A DNA stretch of 64,000 bases from Phenylobacterium sp. (GTDB lineage: Bacteria > Pseudomonadota > Alphaproteobacteria > Caulobacterales > Caulobacteraceae), in the NCBI RefSeq assembly GCF_013822795.1, contig NZ_PNLB01000004.1, positions 173,347 to 237,346 of the forward strand, in the 5' to 3' direction. Below, in pieces: positions 8,610-16,636 of the stretch. The translations under genes were made by a program, and so were the position numbers. The notes under the pieces were generated by a model that worked only from the letters and a program-made list of their open reading frames with translations, had not been told where the DNA came from and searched no databases. Within the stretch, counting starts at the first letter, position 1. Each line of letters starts with the position of its first letter.

Positions 8610-9227
8610 ATGAAGCTCTACGACACGGCGATGGCTCCCAACCCGCGCCGCGTGCGCTGGTTCATGGCCGAGAAGGGCATCGGCGACATTGAGATCGTCC
8701 AGCTCAACCTGATCCAGGGCCAGCACAAGCAGGCCGACTACCTGGCGAAAGCCGGGCTGCCGAACGTCCCGGCGCTGGAGCTCGACGACGGGACGACGAT
8801 CACCGAGTCGCTGGCCATCTGCCGCTATCTGGAAGCCCGCTATCCCGAACCGAACCTTTTCGGGCGCACGCCCGAGGAGGCAGCGGTGGTCGAAATGTGG
8901 ACCCGGCGCGCCGAGATGCTGGTCGCAAATCCGTTCATGCTGGGCGTGCGTCACACCCACCCGGCGCTGGCGGCGCTGGAAGCCCCCAACCCGCCGGTCG
9001 GCGAGTACAACAAGGAGGTGGGCTTGAAGGGCCTGAAGGTGCTCGACCGCCGCCTGGGCGAGAGCGAATGGCTGGCCGGCGAGCGGCTGACCATCGCCGA
9101 CATCATCGCCTTCATTGGCATCGACTTCACCCGGATGATCAAGCTGCCGATCCCCGAAGAGCTGTCGAACCTGCACCGCTGGGCCGACGTCATGCGCAGC
9201 CGGCCGGCGGCCAAGGCGGCGATGTAG
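8610..9227 (+). CDS. Glutathione S-transferase family protein
   Basis: A 205-residue cytosolic protein. The N-terminal thioredoxin-like domain runs MKLYDTAMAPNPRRVRWFMAEK, with the cis-proline in PNVPALELDDG and the glutathione-binding ITESLAICRYLEARYP. The all-helical C-terminal domain follows with the conserved N-capping LTIADIIAF motif. GGGAGG precedes the ATG. In place of the catalytic Ser/Cys near residue 9-11 the chain reads MAPNPRR, typical of alphaproteobacterial GSTs of unclear class. It follows the nucleoside transporter by 31 bases but has no evident functional link. Confidence 0.9.
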   Translation: MKLYDTAMAPNPRRVRWFMAEKGIGDIEIVQLNLIQGQHKQADYLAKAGLPNVPALELDDGTTITESLAICRYLEARYPEPNLFGRTPEEAAVVEMWTRRAEMLVANPFMLGVRHTHPALAALEAPNPPVGEYNKEVGLKGLKVLDRRLGESEWLAGERLTIADIIAFIGIDFTRMIKLPIPEELSNLHRWADVMRSRPAAKAAM

Positions 9228-9236
9228 GGGGCTTGG

Positions 9237-9677
9237 TTAGCCGCCCCAGAGCGAGCGGCTGACGGACAGGTGCTCGCTGGCCGGATCGTCGCCGTGGCGA
9301 GTGAAGCCTTCGCGCAGATAGATGTGGCGGGCGCGGTGGTTTTCCGGCCGCACGTGCAGCTTCACCGCCGCGGCCCTGGTGTTGGCGAAGATCCAGTCGA
9401 CGGCGGCGCGGAAGAGGGCACTGCCGGTTCCTTCGCCGGTTTGGTCGACGGCGATGCGGCGCAGCAGCACCACCTCGGCGGTGAACTCCTGGACAATCAC
9501 GAAGCCGGCGAGGCCGGCGCCTCGGCGATAGCCGAGATAGCGGGCGTCGGGCGAGGCGAACTCGGCGGCGTGTTCCTCGCCAGTGAAGCTGCCGATGAAG
9601 ACGTCGTAGCCGGGCAGTCGCTCGATGCGCATGACCTCGTCGATGTCCGCAGGCGTCAGCGAAACGAGGTCGGTCAT
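9237..9677 (-). CDS. GNAT-family N-acetyltransferase
   Basis: A 146-residue acetyltransferase. Motif A is visible as VVLLRRIAVDQTGEGTGSALFRAAVDW, where RIAVDQTGEGTGSAL is the acetyl-CoA pyrophosphate loop (Q/R-x-x-G-x-G/A type). The C-terminal VKLHVRPENHRARHIYLREGF matches motif B, with the conserved Asn and Tyr. The N-terminus resembles RimI-like proteins (SLTPADIDEVMRIE), but the substrate is unknown. It is convergent with the GST gene and may share transcription with none of its neighbours. Confidence 0.87.
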   Translation of the reverse strand: MTDLVSLTPADIDEVMRIERLPGYDVFIGSFTGEEHAAEFASPDARYLGYRRGAGLAGFVIVQEFTAEVVLLRRIAVDQTGEGTGSALFRAAVDWIFANTRAAAVKLHVRPENHRARHIYLREGFTRHGDDPASEHLSVSRSLWGG

Positions 9678-9682
9678 GGCCC

Positions 9683-9928
9683 TTAGTCCTTCAGGACGCG
9701 CCAGATGCTGCGGATCCCGAAGGCGCTGAGCACGCCGGTCATGATGCAGATGACGATCTCCATCGAGATGTCGACGACCTGGTTCGGCGAGGTCGCTCCA
9801 CGCGTGGAACTCATGGCCACGAACAGGATCAGGTCCATGGCCATGAACAGAAAGACTGGGCCGGCCACCAGGACCATCAGGGCCGAGGGCGCGATCTTCT
9901 TGGCGGTCGCTGCGTCGAGCTTCTTCAT
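9683..9928 (-). CDS. Small two-helix membrane protein, unknown function
   Basis: An 81-residue protein beginning MKKLDAATAKKIAPS. Two hydrophobic helices are evident, about 16-38 (ALMVLVAGPVFLFMAMDLIL) and 55-75 (SMEIVICIMTGVLSAFGIRS), joined by a polar loop. The positive N-terminus suggests both termini are cytoplasmic. It starts 2 bases after the stop of the thioesterase gene on the same strand, so the two are probably co-transcribed. I do not recognise a family. Confidence 0.72.
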   Translation of the reverse strand: MKKLDAATAKKIAPSALMVLVAGPVFLFMAMDLILFVAMSSTRGATSPNQVVDISMEIVICIMTGVLSAFGIRSIWRVLKD

Positions 9929-9930
9929 AG

Positions 9931-10392
9931 TCAGGTCCGGGGCTTGGTCTTCTTGATGATCGCTGAGAAGCTCATCACCGGCTCGCCGCCGGTGGTGATC
10001 AGGCCGCGGACGAACACCATGCTGCGGGCGGCCTTGACCACCTCGCCGCGGCACTCGACCAGCGCGCCGACCGGCACCGCGCCGACGAAGTCGCCGTTGA
10101 ACTGGGCGGTGACGCTGCGGCTGTCCTGCAGGTCGTCGCGGGCGATGACGAACAGGCAGTAGTCGGCGAAGGTCATGATCGCCCCGCCGTGCATGAAGCC
10201 GCCGCCGTTCATGTGGTGCGGCTCGGCGCGCATGGCGCAGACCCGTTGGCCGGTCTCGTCGGGGCGGAAGAAGAAGGGGCCAGCGTGGTCTTCGAACGGG
10301 TCGCTGCTGTACTTGGTCCAGCCGGCCCACTCGCCGTCCTTCACGACCTGGTGCTTCCAGCCGCCGATTTCGAGTTCTTCGCCGCCGTCCAT
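9931..10392 (-). CDS. PaaI-family hotdog thioesterase
   Basis: A 153-residue acyl-CoA thioesterase of the hotdog fold. The family core HHMNGGGFMHGGAIMTFADYCLF carries the HGG motif and catalytic acidic residue (D) of PaaI-type enzymes, followed by the strands SVTAQFNGDFVGAVPVGALVECRGEVVKAARSM. The N-terminal 40 residues (EEWAGWTKYSSDPFEDHAGPFFF-like) form an extension. It lies next to, and divergent from, a thiolase gene, so a role in acyl-CoA turnover is plausible. The substrate is not determined. Confidence 0.86.
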   Translation of the reverse strand: MDGGEELEIGGWKHQVVKDGEWAGWTKYSSDPFEDHAGPFFFRPDETGQRVCAMRAEPHHMNGGGFMHGGAIMTFADYCLFVIARDDLQDSRSVTAQFNGDFVGAVPVGALVECRGEVVKAARSMVFVRGLITTGGEPVMSFSAIIKKTKPRT

Positions 10393-10483
10393 TCCCGTCC
10401 CCTGACCCCCATGAAGGGTTTGCCCGCCGCAGTCCCAGTCACTAGTTTGCGGCCCGAAGCGAACTAGGCGGCGGGGACAAGTG

Positions 10484-11692
10484 ATGCAAGGCCGGACTGT
10501 CTTTCTCTGCGGAGGCCTGCGTACTCCGATCGGTCGTTACGCCGGCGCCTTGTCGAAGGTGCGGGCCGACGATCTGGCCGCCCATCCGCTGAAGGCGCTG
10601 ATGGCCGCCTATCCGAAACTGGACTGGGGGCTGGTCGACGAGGTCGTCTACGGCTGCGTCAATCAGGCCGGCGAGGACAACCGCAACGTCGCGCGTATGG
10701 CGCTGCTGCTGGCCGGAATGCCGCAAAGCGTACCGGGCCTGACGGTCAACCGCCTCTGCGCCTCGGGCCTGGATGCGGTGATCGCCGGGGCGCGGGCCAT
10801 CGCCTCGGGCGACGCCGACCTGATCGTCGCCGGCGGGGTGGAGAGCATGAGCCGCTCGCCGTTCGTCATGGCCAAGCCTGACACGGCGTTCTCGCGCAGC
10901 CCCGAGATCTACGACACCACCATCGGCTGGCGGTTCGTGAACCCGGCGATGAAGAAGGCCTATGGCGTCGACGCCATGCCCGAGACCGCCGAGAACGTCG
11001 CCACCGACTATCAGATCAACCGCGAGGACCAGGACGCCTTCGCTCAGCGCAGCCAGGCCCGGGTCGGCGCGGCTCGCGCGGCCGGCTTCTTCGACGGTGA
11101 GATCGCGCCGCTGACCATCAAGGACCGCAAGGGCGACATCGTCGTGGCGCAGGACGAGCATCCGCGCCCGGACACCAGCCTGGAGGCGTTGCGCGCCCTG
11201 AAGCCGATCGTCCGCGAGGACGGCACGGTGACCGCCGGCAACGCCTCGGGCGTCAACGACGGCGCGGCGGCGCTGCTGCTGGCGAGCGCCGAAATGGTCG
11301 AGAAGCTCGGCCTCGAGCCGTTGGCCCGGATCCAGGGCGGGGCGGCCGGCGGCGTCGCGCCGCGCATCATGGGTGTCGGCCCGATCCCGGCGGTCGAGAA
11401 GCTGACCGCGCGCCTGGGGATCAAGGTCGGCGACTTCGACGTCGTCGAGCTGAACGAAGCCTTCGCCGCCCAGGCCCTGGCCTGCACGCGCGCCTGGGGC
11501 CTGGCCGACGATGCGGCCCATGTGAACGCCCACGGCGGCGCGATCGCTATCGGCCACCCGCTCGGCGCTTCGGGCGCCCGGCTCGCCCTGACCGCCGCCC
11601 GCACGCTGAAGCTGAACGGCGGCGAGCGTGCCCTGGCGACGATGTGCGTGGGGGTCGGGCAGGGCTCGGCCCTGGCGCTGGCGCGGGCCTGA
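10484..11692 (+). CDS. Thiolase, 3-oxoadipyl-CoA/acetyl-CoA acyltransferase type
   Basis: A 402-residue thiolytic enzyme releasing acetyl-CoA from 3-oxoacyl-CoAs. The nucleophile is Cys92 in NRLCASGLDAV; the other catalytic residues are in NAHGGAIAIGHPLGASG (His) and MCVGVGQG (second Cys). The segment IGWRFVNPAMKKAYGVDAMPETAENVA is typical of PcaF/PaaJ-type 3-oxoadipyl-CoA thiolases, and the length matches that group. I chose the ATG at 10484 over the GTG immediately before it. It heads a probable cluster with a secreted protein and an acyl-CoA dehydrogenase. No other beta-ketoadipate genes are near, so the physiological substrate is open. Confidence 0.9.
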   Translation: MQGRTVFLCGGLRTPIGRYAGALSKVRADDLAAHPLKALMAAYPKLDWGLVDEVVYGCVNQAGEDNRNVARMALLLAGMPQSVPGLTVNRLCASGLDAVIAGARAIASGDADLIVAGGVESMSRSPFVMAKPDTAFSRSPEIYDTTIGWRFVNPAMKKAYGVDAMPETAENVATDYQINREDQDAFAQRSQARVGAARAAGFFDGEIAPLTIKDRKGDIVVAQDEHPRPDTSLEALRALKPIVREDGTVTAGNASGVNDGAAALLLASAEMVEKLGLEPLARIQGGAAGGVAPRIMGVGPIPAVEKLTARLGIKVGDFDVVELNEAFAAQALACTRAWGLADDAAHVNAHGGAIAIGHPLGASGARLALTAARTLKLNGGERALATMCVGVGQGSALALARA

Positions 11693-11693
11693 C

Positions 11694-12221
11694 ATGCGAA
11701 TTCTGGCCATCGCGGCGCTGGGCGTCTGGCTCGCGGCCGGGGCGGCTCACGCTCAGATGCCGACCGTTCCGGTCGAAGCGCTGAAAGCGGCCGGGCTGGA
11801 CCCGCACACCAAGGTCGAGGGCGGCGTGGTCCAGGTCATGACCGGCCAACGGGCGGTGATCCGCCTGGATGGAGCCGGCCAGCCGGCGCTGGATGACGTC
11901 GAGGCCGGCCGCATCGGCATGGCTGTCGCCGACGGCAAGGAAACCTACAAGGGCGCGGGGGCCGGCAAGCTGGCCTTTGCGCTCGACGCCTCGGTCGAGA
12001 AACGCCAGTCGATCCTCAAAATCTGGAACGGCCTGACCCGGCCGCTGGCCTATGAGGCCGAGATCACCGCCCTGCGCGGCGGCAAGCTGATGAAGCGGAT
12101 GAGCACGATCTGCTCTGTGCCCGCCGGCGCGGTGGGCTATGAGGTCTGGCCCGATCCCGTTATCAGCGTCACCCTGTCCAAGTTCGCCGAGACCCCGGCG
12201 GACCAGCACGTCTGCCAATAG
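11694..12221 (+). CDS. Secreted protein of unknown function
   Basis: A 175-residue protein with a clear signal peptide (MRILAIAALGVWLAAGAAHA, cleavage before QMPTV). The mature part is mostly beta-type with segments VEGGVVQVMTGQRAVIRLD and KIWNGLTRPLAYEAEI, and two cysteines (CSVPAG and the C-terminal CQ) that could pair in the periplasm. Its ATG begins 1 base after the thiolase stop and it is followed 13 bases later by an acyl-CoA dehydrogenase gene, so it is probably part of that transcript. I do not recognise the family. Confidence 0.75.
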   Translation: MRILAIAALGVWLAAGAAHAQMPTVPVEALKAAGLDPHTKVEGGVVQVMTGQRAVIRLDGAGQPALDDVEAGRIGMAVADGKETYKGAGAGKLAFALDASVEKRQSILKIWNGLTRPLAYEAEITALRGGKLMKRMSTICSVPAGAVGYEVWPDPVISVTLSKFAETPADQHVCQ

Positions 12222-12234
12222 CCGAGACTTCTCC

Positions 12235-13383
12235 ATGGCCCTCGACCTCGAAACCCGCGAGCAACTCATCGACACCGTCCGCCGGTTCGTCACCGAACGG
12301 CTTCGGCCGCTGGAGGCCAAGGTCTCCGAGGACGACGCCATTCCGGCCGAGGTCATCGACGAGATGAAGGGGCTGGGCCTGTTCGGCCTGTCGATCCCCG
12401 AGGAGTTCGGCGGCCTCGACCTGTCGATGGAAGACGAGTGCCTGGTCGGCGTCGAGCTGGGCCGCACCAGCCCGGCCTTCCGCTCGGCGTTCGGCACCAA
12501 TGTCGGCATCGGCAGCCAGGGACTGGTGATGTTCGGCACCGAGGCCCAGAAGGCCAAGTACCTGCCGGGCATCGCCTCGGGCGAGATCATCACCTCGTTC
12601 GCCCTGACCGAGCCGGAGGCCGGATCGGACAGCGCCAACGTCCAGACCACCGCCCTCCGCGACGGCGACGTCTATGTCCTGAACGGCACCAAGCGCTTCA
12701 TCACCAACGCCAACAAGGCCGACCTATTCACGGTCATGGCCCGCAGCGATCCGGGCAAGGCCGGCGGCGGCGGTGTCAGCGCCTTCCTGGTCGAGCGCAA
12801 TCTGCCGGGCCTGTCGGTCGGCAAGCCCGAGAAGAAGATGGGCCAGCAGGGCGCGCACATCTGCGACGTGATCTTCGACAACGTCCGGGTGCCGATCGAG
12901 AACCGCCTGGGCGCCGAGGGCGAAGGCTTCAAGGTCGCCATGCAGGTGCTGGACCGCGGCCGGCTGCACATCTCGGCGGTCTGCATCGGCGTGGCCGAGC
13001 GGCTGCTGGCCGACTGCGTGGCCTACGCGACCGAGCGCAAGCAGTTCGGCCAGGCGATCTCGAACTTCCAGCTGGTCCAGGGGATGATCGCCGACTCCAA
13101 GACCGAGGCGCTGGTCGCCAAGGCCATGACCATGGAGACCGCCCGCAAGCGCGATGCCGGCCAGAGCGTGACCATGGAAGCGGCGGCGGCCAAGTACTTC
13201 GCCTCGGAGATGGTCGGCCGTGTCGCCGACCGCGCGGTGCAGATCTTCGGCGGCGCCGGCTATGTCGCCGACCACGGCATCGAGCGCTTCTATCGCGACG
13301 TGCGCATCTTCCGGATCTACGAAGGCACCAGCCAGATCCAGCAGGTGGTCATCGCCCGCGAAACCATCAAGCGCGGCGGCTAA
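12235..13383 (+). CDS. Acyl-CoA dehydrogenase
   Basis: A 382-residue FAD flavoenzyme that introduces the alpha-beta double bond in acyl-CoAs. Family signatures are present: ITSFALTEPEAGSDSANVQTTA split by the FAD-binding SD pair, KRFITNANKADLFTVMARSD, ERKQFGQAISNFQLVQGMIAD, QIFGGAGYVADHGIERFYRDVRI, and IYEGTSQIQQ, where the Glu is the catalytic base. The ATG at 12235 starts the usual helical N-terminus (LDLETREQLIDTVRRFV). With the upstream thiolase it suggests beta-oxidation-type degradation. Chain-length preference is unknown. Confidence 0.94.
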   Translation: MALDLETREQLIDTVRRFVTERLRPLEAKVSEDDAIPAEVIDEMKGLGLFGLSIPEEFGGLDLSMEDECLVGVELGRTSPAFRSAFGTNVGIGSQGLVMFGTEAQKAKYLPGIASGEIITSFALTEPEAGSDSANVQTTALRDGDVYVLNGTKRFITNANKADLFTVMARSDPGKAGGGGVSAFLVERNLPGLSVGKPEKKMGQQGAHICDVIFDNVRVPIENRLGAEGEGFKVAMQVLDRGRLHISAVCIGVAERLLADCVAYATERKQFGQAISNFQLVQGMIADSKTEALVAKAMTMETARKRDAGQSVTMEAAAAKYFASEMVGRVADRAVQIFGGAGYVADHGIERFYRDVRIFRIYEGTSQIQQVVIARETIKRGG

Positions 13384-13958
13384 GGGGCGTCCATCAGGGC
13401 GTCGATGTCGTCGATCTCGGCCTGCAGCCGCTTGGCTGCGCGCCGGTTCATCAGGAACCAGGCCGCAAGATAGGCGCAGATCAGCGCCGCGAGCGGCGCG
13501 AGGTGGCCAAGAGACGCCCCTGCGCGGGCCTGCGCCATCCCGGCGACGAACACCATCATGCCCGGGGCGAAGGGCGCGATGTACCACCAGAAGGCCGAAC
13601 GCAGGGCGTCGCGCTGTCGGACCAGTTCGGCCCTATGGAAGGCGAGCGAGGCGCCGGCCGCCGCCTCCGGAGGCAAGATCCTGGCCGAAGCGCGGCGGTG
13701 CAGTTGCCAGGCCATGACGGCGGTCCCGGCCATGATCATCACGGCGCCCAGCTTCATCATCGGATGCGGGAAGTAGACCGCGTAGAAGCCGAAGAGCGCG
13801 AGCACCAGCACGCTGGCGGCGTACTCCACCAGATTGCGGACCTGGATACGCGACTGGAACGCGCGGGCGTGAATCTGCTCGATGCTCATGGGGCCGGTCT
13901 CCATCTGCTGGTTGCGCCAAAGGGCCTTCAGGTCTTGGTCTGATTGGTCGGGAGTCAT
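13380..13958 (-). CDS. Four-helix membrane protein paired with ECF sigma factor
   Basis: A 192-residue protein translated from an ATG that overlaps the stop of the sigma-factor gene. A soluble N-terminus of about 40 residues (DQDLKALWRNQQME) is followed by four hydrophobic stretches: about 43-64, 69-85, 122-141 and 150-170. The C-terminus is charged. The position suggests an anti-sigma factor or a partner of the sigma factor, yet I see no HxxxCxxC zinc anti-sigma motif, so the role is inferred only from the coupling. Its end overlaps the acyl-CoA dehydrogenase stop by 4 bases. Confidence 0.75.
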   Translation of the reverse strand: MTPDQSDQDLKALWRNQQMETGPMSIEQIHARAFQSRIQVRNLVEYAASVLVLALFGFYAVYFPHPMMKLGAVMIMAGTAVMAWQLHRRASARILPPEAAAGASLAFHRAELVRQRDALRSAFWWYIAPFAPGMMVFVAGMAQARAGASLGHLAPLAALICAYLAAWFLMNRRAAKRLQAEIDDIDALMDAP

Positions 13959-14482
13959 GCCGCGCCTCCGCGAAACCGGCGGGCGAGCAACGCCTTCAGC
14001 CGGTGAATCTTCTGGGCGACCGCGCCGGCGCTAAGACCCGTGATCTCGCCGATCGACGCCGCGTCGAGGTCTTCGAGGTAAAGCAGCGCCACCTGGCGCT
14101 CGAGAGGGGCGAGGGCCTGGACCAGGTCCATGAGCCGGGTCAGGGCCTGGGCCTGTCCGGTCGCCGCTTCGGGGTCGTCCTCGGCGGGCAGTTGCGCCAG
14201 CGCGCCGGAGTCGCCGTCGACCCGGCGATGGCGGCGCCGGACCTGGATGTGGCTGGTCGCCGTATTGTGCGCCACGCGATAGACCCAGGTCCGCAAGGAG
14301 CAGCGGCCGTCAAAGACTGCGAAGCTGCGCCAGAGCGCCAGGTGAATGTCCTGGACCAGATCCCGCCGGGCGTCTGCGTCCGCTTCGTAGCCGCGCGCCA
14401 AGCGATCAATCGCCTCGCCATAGCCCCGCGCCGCCTCAGCGTAGCGCTCGTCCTGATCCATGACCTCGCCCGGGTGCTCCAT
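13955..14482 (-). CDS. ECF-type RNA polymerase sigma factor
   Basis: A sigma-70 family ECF factor of 175 residues (168 if the ATG at 14461 is used; neither start has a good ribosome site). Region 2 is seen as RDLVQDIHLALWRSFAVFDGRCSLRTWVYRVAHNTA, with the region 2.4 DNA-contact helix. Region 4 is LVQALAPLERQVALLYLEDLDAASIGEITGLSAGAVAQKIHRLKALL, a helix-turn-helix. It recruits RNA polymerase to a dedicated promoter set. The next gene on the strand encodes a membrane protein overlapping by 4 bases, a typical sigma/anti-sigma arrangement. Confidence 0.92.
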   Translation of the reverse strand: MEHPGEVMDQDERYAEAARGYGEAIDRLARGYEADADARRDLVQDIHLALWRSFAVFDGRCSLRTWVYRVAHNTATSHIQVRRRHRRVDGDSGALAQLPAEDDPEAATGQAQALTRLMDLVQALAPLERQVALLYLEDLDAASIGEITGLSAGAVAQKIHRLKALLARRFRGGAA

Positions 14483-14573
14483 CGATCAAGGTAGTCGCGC
14501 CGCTGGGGGATTTCTTACAGGCCAGTTTGCGCCTCGCCTCGCCATCGGGCCGATCATCAGGCATAGGAGGCCC

Positions 14574-14861
14574 ATGAGCGTCGACATGGAAGCCGTGATC
14601 TTCGAAGTGCTGGGCAAGCTGGCGCCCGGCAAGTCAGCCTCCTCCGAGGAGGTGGCGCGCGCCGCCGACAACGAGAATTGGCGTCGGCTGACCGGCCACG
14701 TGCGCAACACCGCGCGGGGCCTGGCTCGTCAGGGCAAGATCGTCATCACTCGCCACGGCAAACCCGCGGACCCGGAGAAGTTCAAGGGCGTCTATCGCCT
14801 GCGGTTGCCGCTGGAAGGCGAAGTGGTCGCGCCGGGCGCAGGTCCCAACGCCGAGGACTAG
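14574..14861 (+). CDS. DUF3253-like winged-helix protein
   Basis: A 95-residue protein that looks like one winged helix: ILGKLAPGKSASSEEVARA-type helices, WRRLTGHVRNTARGLARQGKIVITRHGKPADPEKFKGVYRLR as recognition helix plus wing. This order (GK-S, EVAR, WR, IVITRxGKPxDP, G-YRLRL) fits the DUF3253 family. AGGAGG lies 7 bases or fewer before the ATG at 14574. It may bind DNA, but no target is known. Its stop codon overlaps the convergent PAP2 gene by 4 bases. Confidence 0.8.
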   Translation: MSVDMEAVIFEVLGKLAPGKSASSEEVARAADNENWRRLTGHVRNTARGLARQGKIVITRHGKPADPEKFKGVYRLRLPLEGEVVAPGAGPNAED

Positions 14862-15946
14862 GCGATCGGCCGGGTCTGGTTGCGGCCGTCCAAGGGCCGC
14901 AGCGCGAACCAGAGGGTGGTCGTCAGAATGATCGAGGCGTAGCCGTCGATCGCGTAGTGCCATCCTAGGTGCACCGATGCGGCCAGGATCAGCACCAGGT
15001 AACCAACGGCGAGCGCAAACGCCTTGCGGCCAACTAACGAGCCTAGGATCGCAATCAGCGTCGCCATTGCGACATGCAGGCTTGGGAAGGCCGAGATGCC
15101 CGATCCGGTGTGGGCCTGGCCGGTGCTGTGCAGGAGCCAGAGCCACTGCTGCAGGTCGTAGCTTGAGTTGGACGTTCCGGCGCTAAAGGCGAGATAGTCC
15201 ATCAGCGGCTTGAAACGATCGACGTCGCCGGTGACTTGGCCGAAATAGACGGGCCCCGCGCTCAGGAAGGTTGCGGCCAAGACGTTGCCTAGCAGGATCC
15301 AGGTCAGCAGATAGGCCGCCAAGAAACGGGTGCGGATGCTCGCGAGCCGCGGCGCCGTCGCCACCCACAGCGGCGCGCAGAAGGCGAGCGTAAGCCATAC
15401 CGGCAGGTAGCAGAACTGCAGGACCCTGGTTAGGGGTTGATGGGCCAGCAGAGGATGCAGCAGGCGCCAGGGATCGACGCCGCCGTGCAGCCAAGCGTCG
15501 AGCTCGGCGAGCTTCTGATCCCACGTGAACCCGCCGAAATGGGCCAAGCTGGTCTTGGCGGTGGTGAACGAGCCCAAGAACGCCGTGAGCGCCAGGATCA
15601 TCAAGATCGGGCGAACGATGTCGGGGGTCAGCCGCGCCCGCACTCGACTGACAAACTCTGTCAGAGGCGCCCTTGGGGCGGCCCCGATGGCCCTCGTGAG
15701 ATCGACGCCGACAACGAAGAGCACAACTCCGCTGTAGAGGAATCTCAATGGCGTTAGAAACGGCAGGAGGACCGTGGCGGCGTCATGCCTGCCCAGGCTC
15801 CAAGCCAAGGCCGCTGTCGCGAACACGTAGGCGCCGATGACGGCGTACAGCAGTCGATCTTCGCGCAAGGCCCGAGATAAGGCCGCGAGCCAGGACTCCC
15901 CTGTGCGGAGGTCTACATGTGGCTGCGGATCGGAATACTCGCTCAT
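14858..15946 (-). CDS. PAP2-superfamily membrane enzyme (PAP2_3/Aur1-like)
   Basis: A 362-residue polytopic membrane protein. After about 60 cytoplasmic and helical residues it carries several helices, a periplasmic loop with AELDAWLHGGVDPW, and the active-site motifs GISAFPSLHVAMAT (catalytic His1) and HLGWHYAIDGYAS (His2 and Asp). This spacing and the ISAFPSLHVA sequence match the inositol-phosphotransferase-like PAP2_3 branch rather than simple phosphatidate phosphatases. It probably transfers or hydrolyses a lipid phosphate head group on the outer face of the inner membrane. The substrate is unknown. Confidence 0.86.
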   Translation of the reverse strand: MSEYSDPQPHVDLRTGESWLAALSRALREDRLLYAVIGAYVFATAALAWSLGRHDAATVLLPFLTPLRFLYSGVVLFVVGVDLTRAIGAAPRAPLTEFVSRVRARLTPDIVRPILMILALTAFLGSFTTAKTSLAHFGGFTWDQKLAELDAWLHGGVDPWRLLHPLLAHQPLTRVLQFCYLPVWLTLAFCAPLWVATAPRLASIRTRFLAAYLLTWILLGNVLAATFLSAGPVYFGQVTGDVDRFKPLMDYLAFSAGTSNSSYDLQQWLWLLHSTGQAHTGSGISAFPSLHVAMATLIAILGSLVGRKAFALAVGYLVLILAASVHLGWHYAIDGYASIILTTTLWFALRPLDGRNQTRPIA

Positions 15947-16051
15947 GGCCGTCCCCCGAACGTCGCGGCAACGTACGGGAACATCGATAAGGCTTAGTTA
16001 TGCGGCGCTTGCGACGCTGTCCTTGCCGGCCGGGCGCCCTATATCGGGCCG

Positions 16052-16636
16052 ATGAGCCTTTCGGCCGTTCTCGAGGACATCGCAGCCTGCCGGGCGTGCG
16101 CAGGCGACCTGCCGCATGCGCCGCGGCCGGTGGTGTTCGTGCGCGCGCAGACCCGGCTGCTGATCGCCGGTCAGGCGCCCGGCCGGCGGGTGCACGAGAG
16201 CGGCTTGCCGTTCACCGACGCCTCCGGCGATCGCCTGCGCCAGTGGATGGGGATCGATGCGGCGACTTTCTACGGTCGGCCGGAGATCGGCGTCGCGGCC
16301 ATGGCGTTCTGCTTCCCGGGGACCAACCCGAAGGGCGGCGACTATCCGCCGCCGCGGCGCTGCGCGCAGCTCTGGCGGGCGCGGCTGCTGGCTGAGCTGC
16401 CCAAGGTGGAGTTGACGCTGCTAGTTGGGAGCTATGCCCAGGATTGGGCGCTGGGGCCGCGGGCCAGAGGCAACATGACGCAGACCGTGCGGGCCTGGCG
16501 CGACTATGCGCCGAGCTATCTGCCGATGCCGCACCCATCCTGGCGCAACACCGGCTGGCTGAAACGGAATCCCTGGTTCGAAGCCGAGGTGGCGCCCTAT
16601 CTTCGCCAAAGGGTTTTGGAGATCCTCGGCTCGTGA
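16052..16636 (+). CDS. Uracil-DNA glycosylase superfamily protein, Fe-S type
   Basis: A 194-residue DNA-repair-type protein. Motif A reads LLIAGQAPGRRVHESGLPFTDASGDRL and motif B HPSWRNTGW, as in family 4-like UDGs. Four cysteines lie in family-4-like positions: CRAC at 13-16, and two in the stretch AFCFPGTNPKGGDYPPPRRC with 16 residues between, so a [4Fe-4S] cluster is likely. The usual GEAPG is GQAPG. It may excise uracil or another deaminated base. Its stop overlaps the GTG start of the next gene (GTGA), implying coupled translation. Confidence 0.85.
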   Translation: MSLSAVLEDIAACRACAGDLPHAPRPVVFVRAQTRLLIAGQAPGRRVHESGLPFTDASGDRLRQWMGIDAATFYGRPEIGVAAMAFCFPGTNPKGGDYPPPRRCAQLWRARLLAELPKVELTLLVGSYAQDWALGPRARGNMTQTVRAWRDYAPSYLPMPHPSWRNTGWLKRNPWFEAEVAPYLRQRVLEILGS

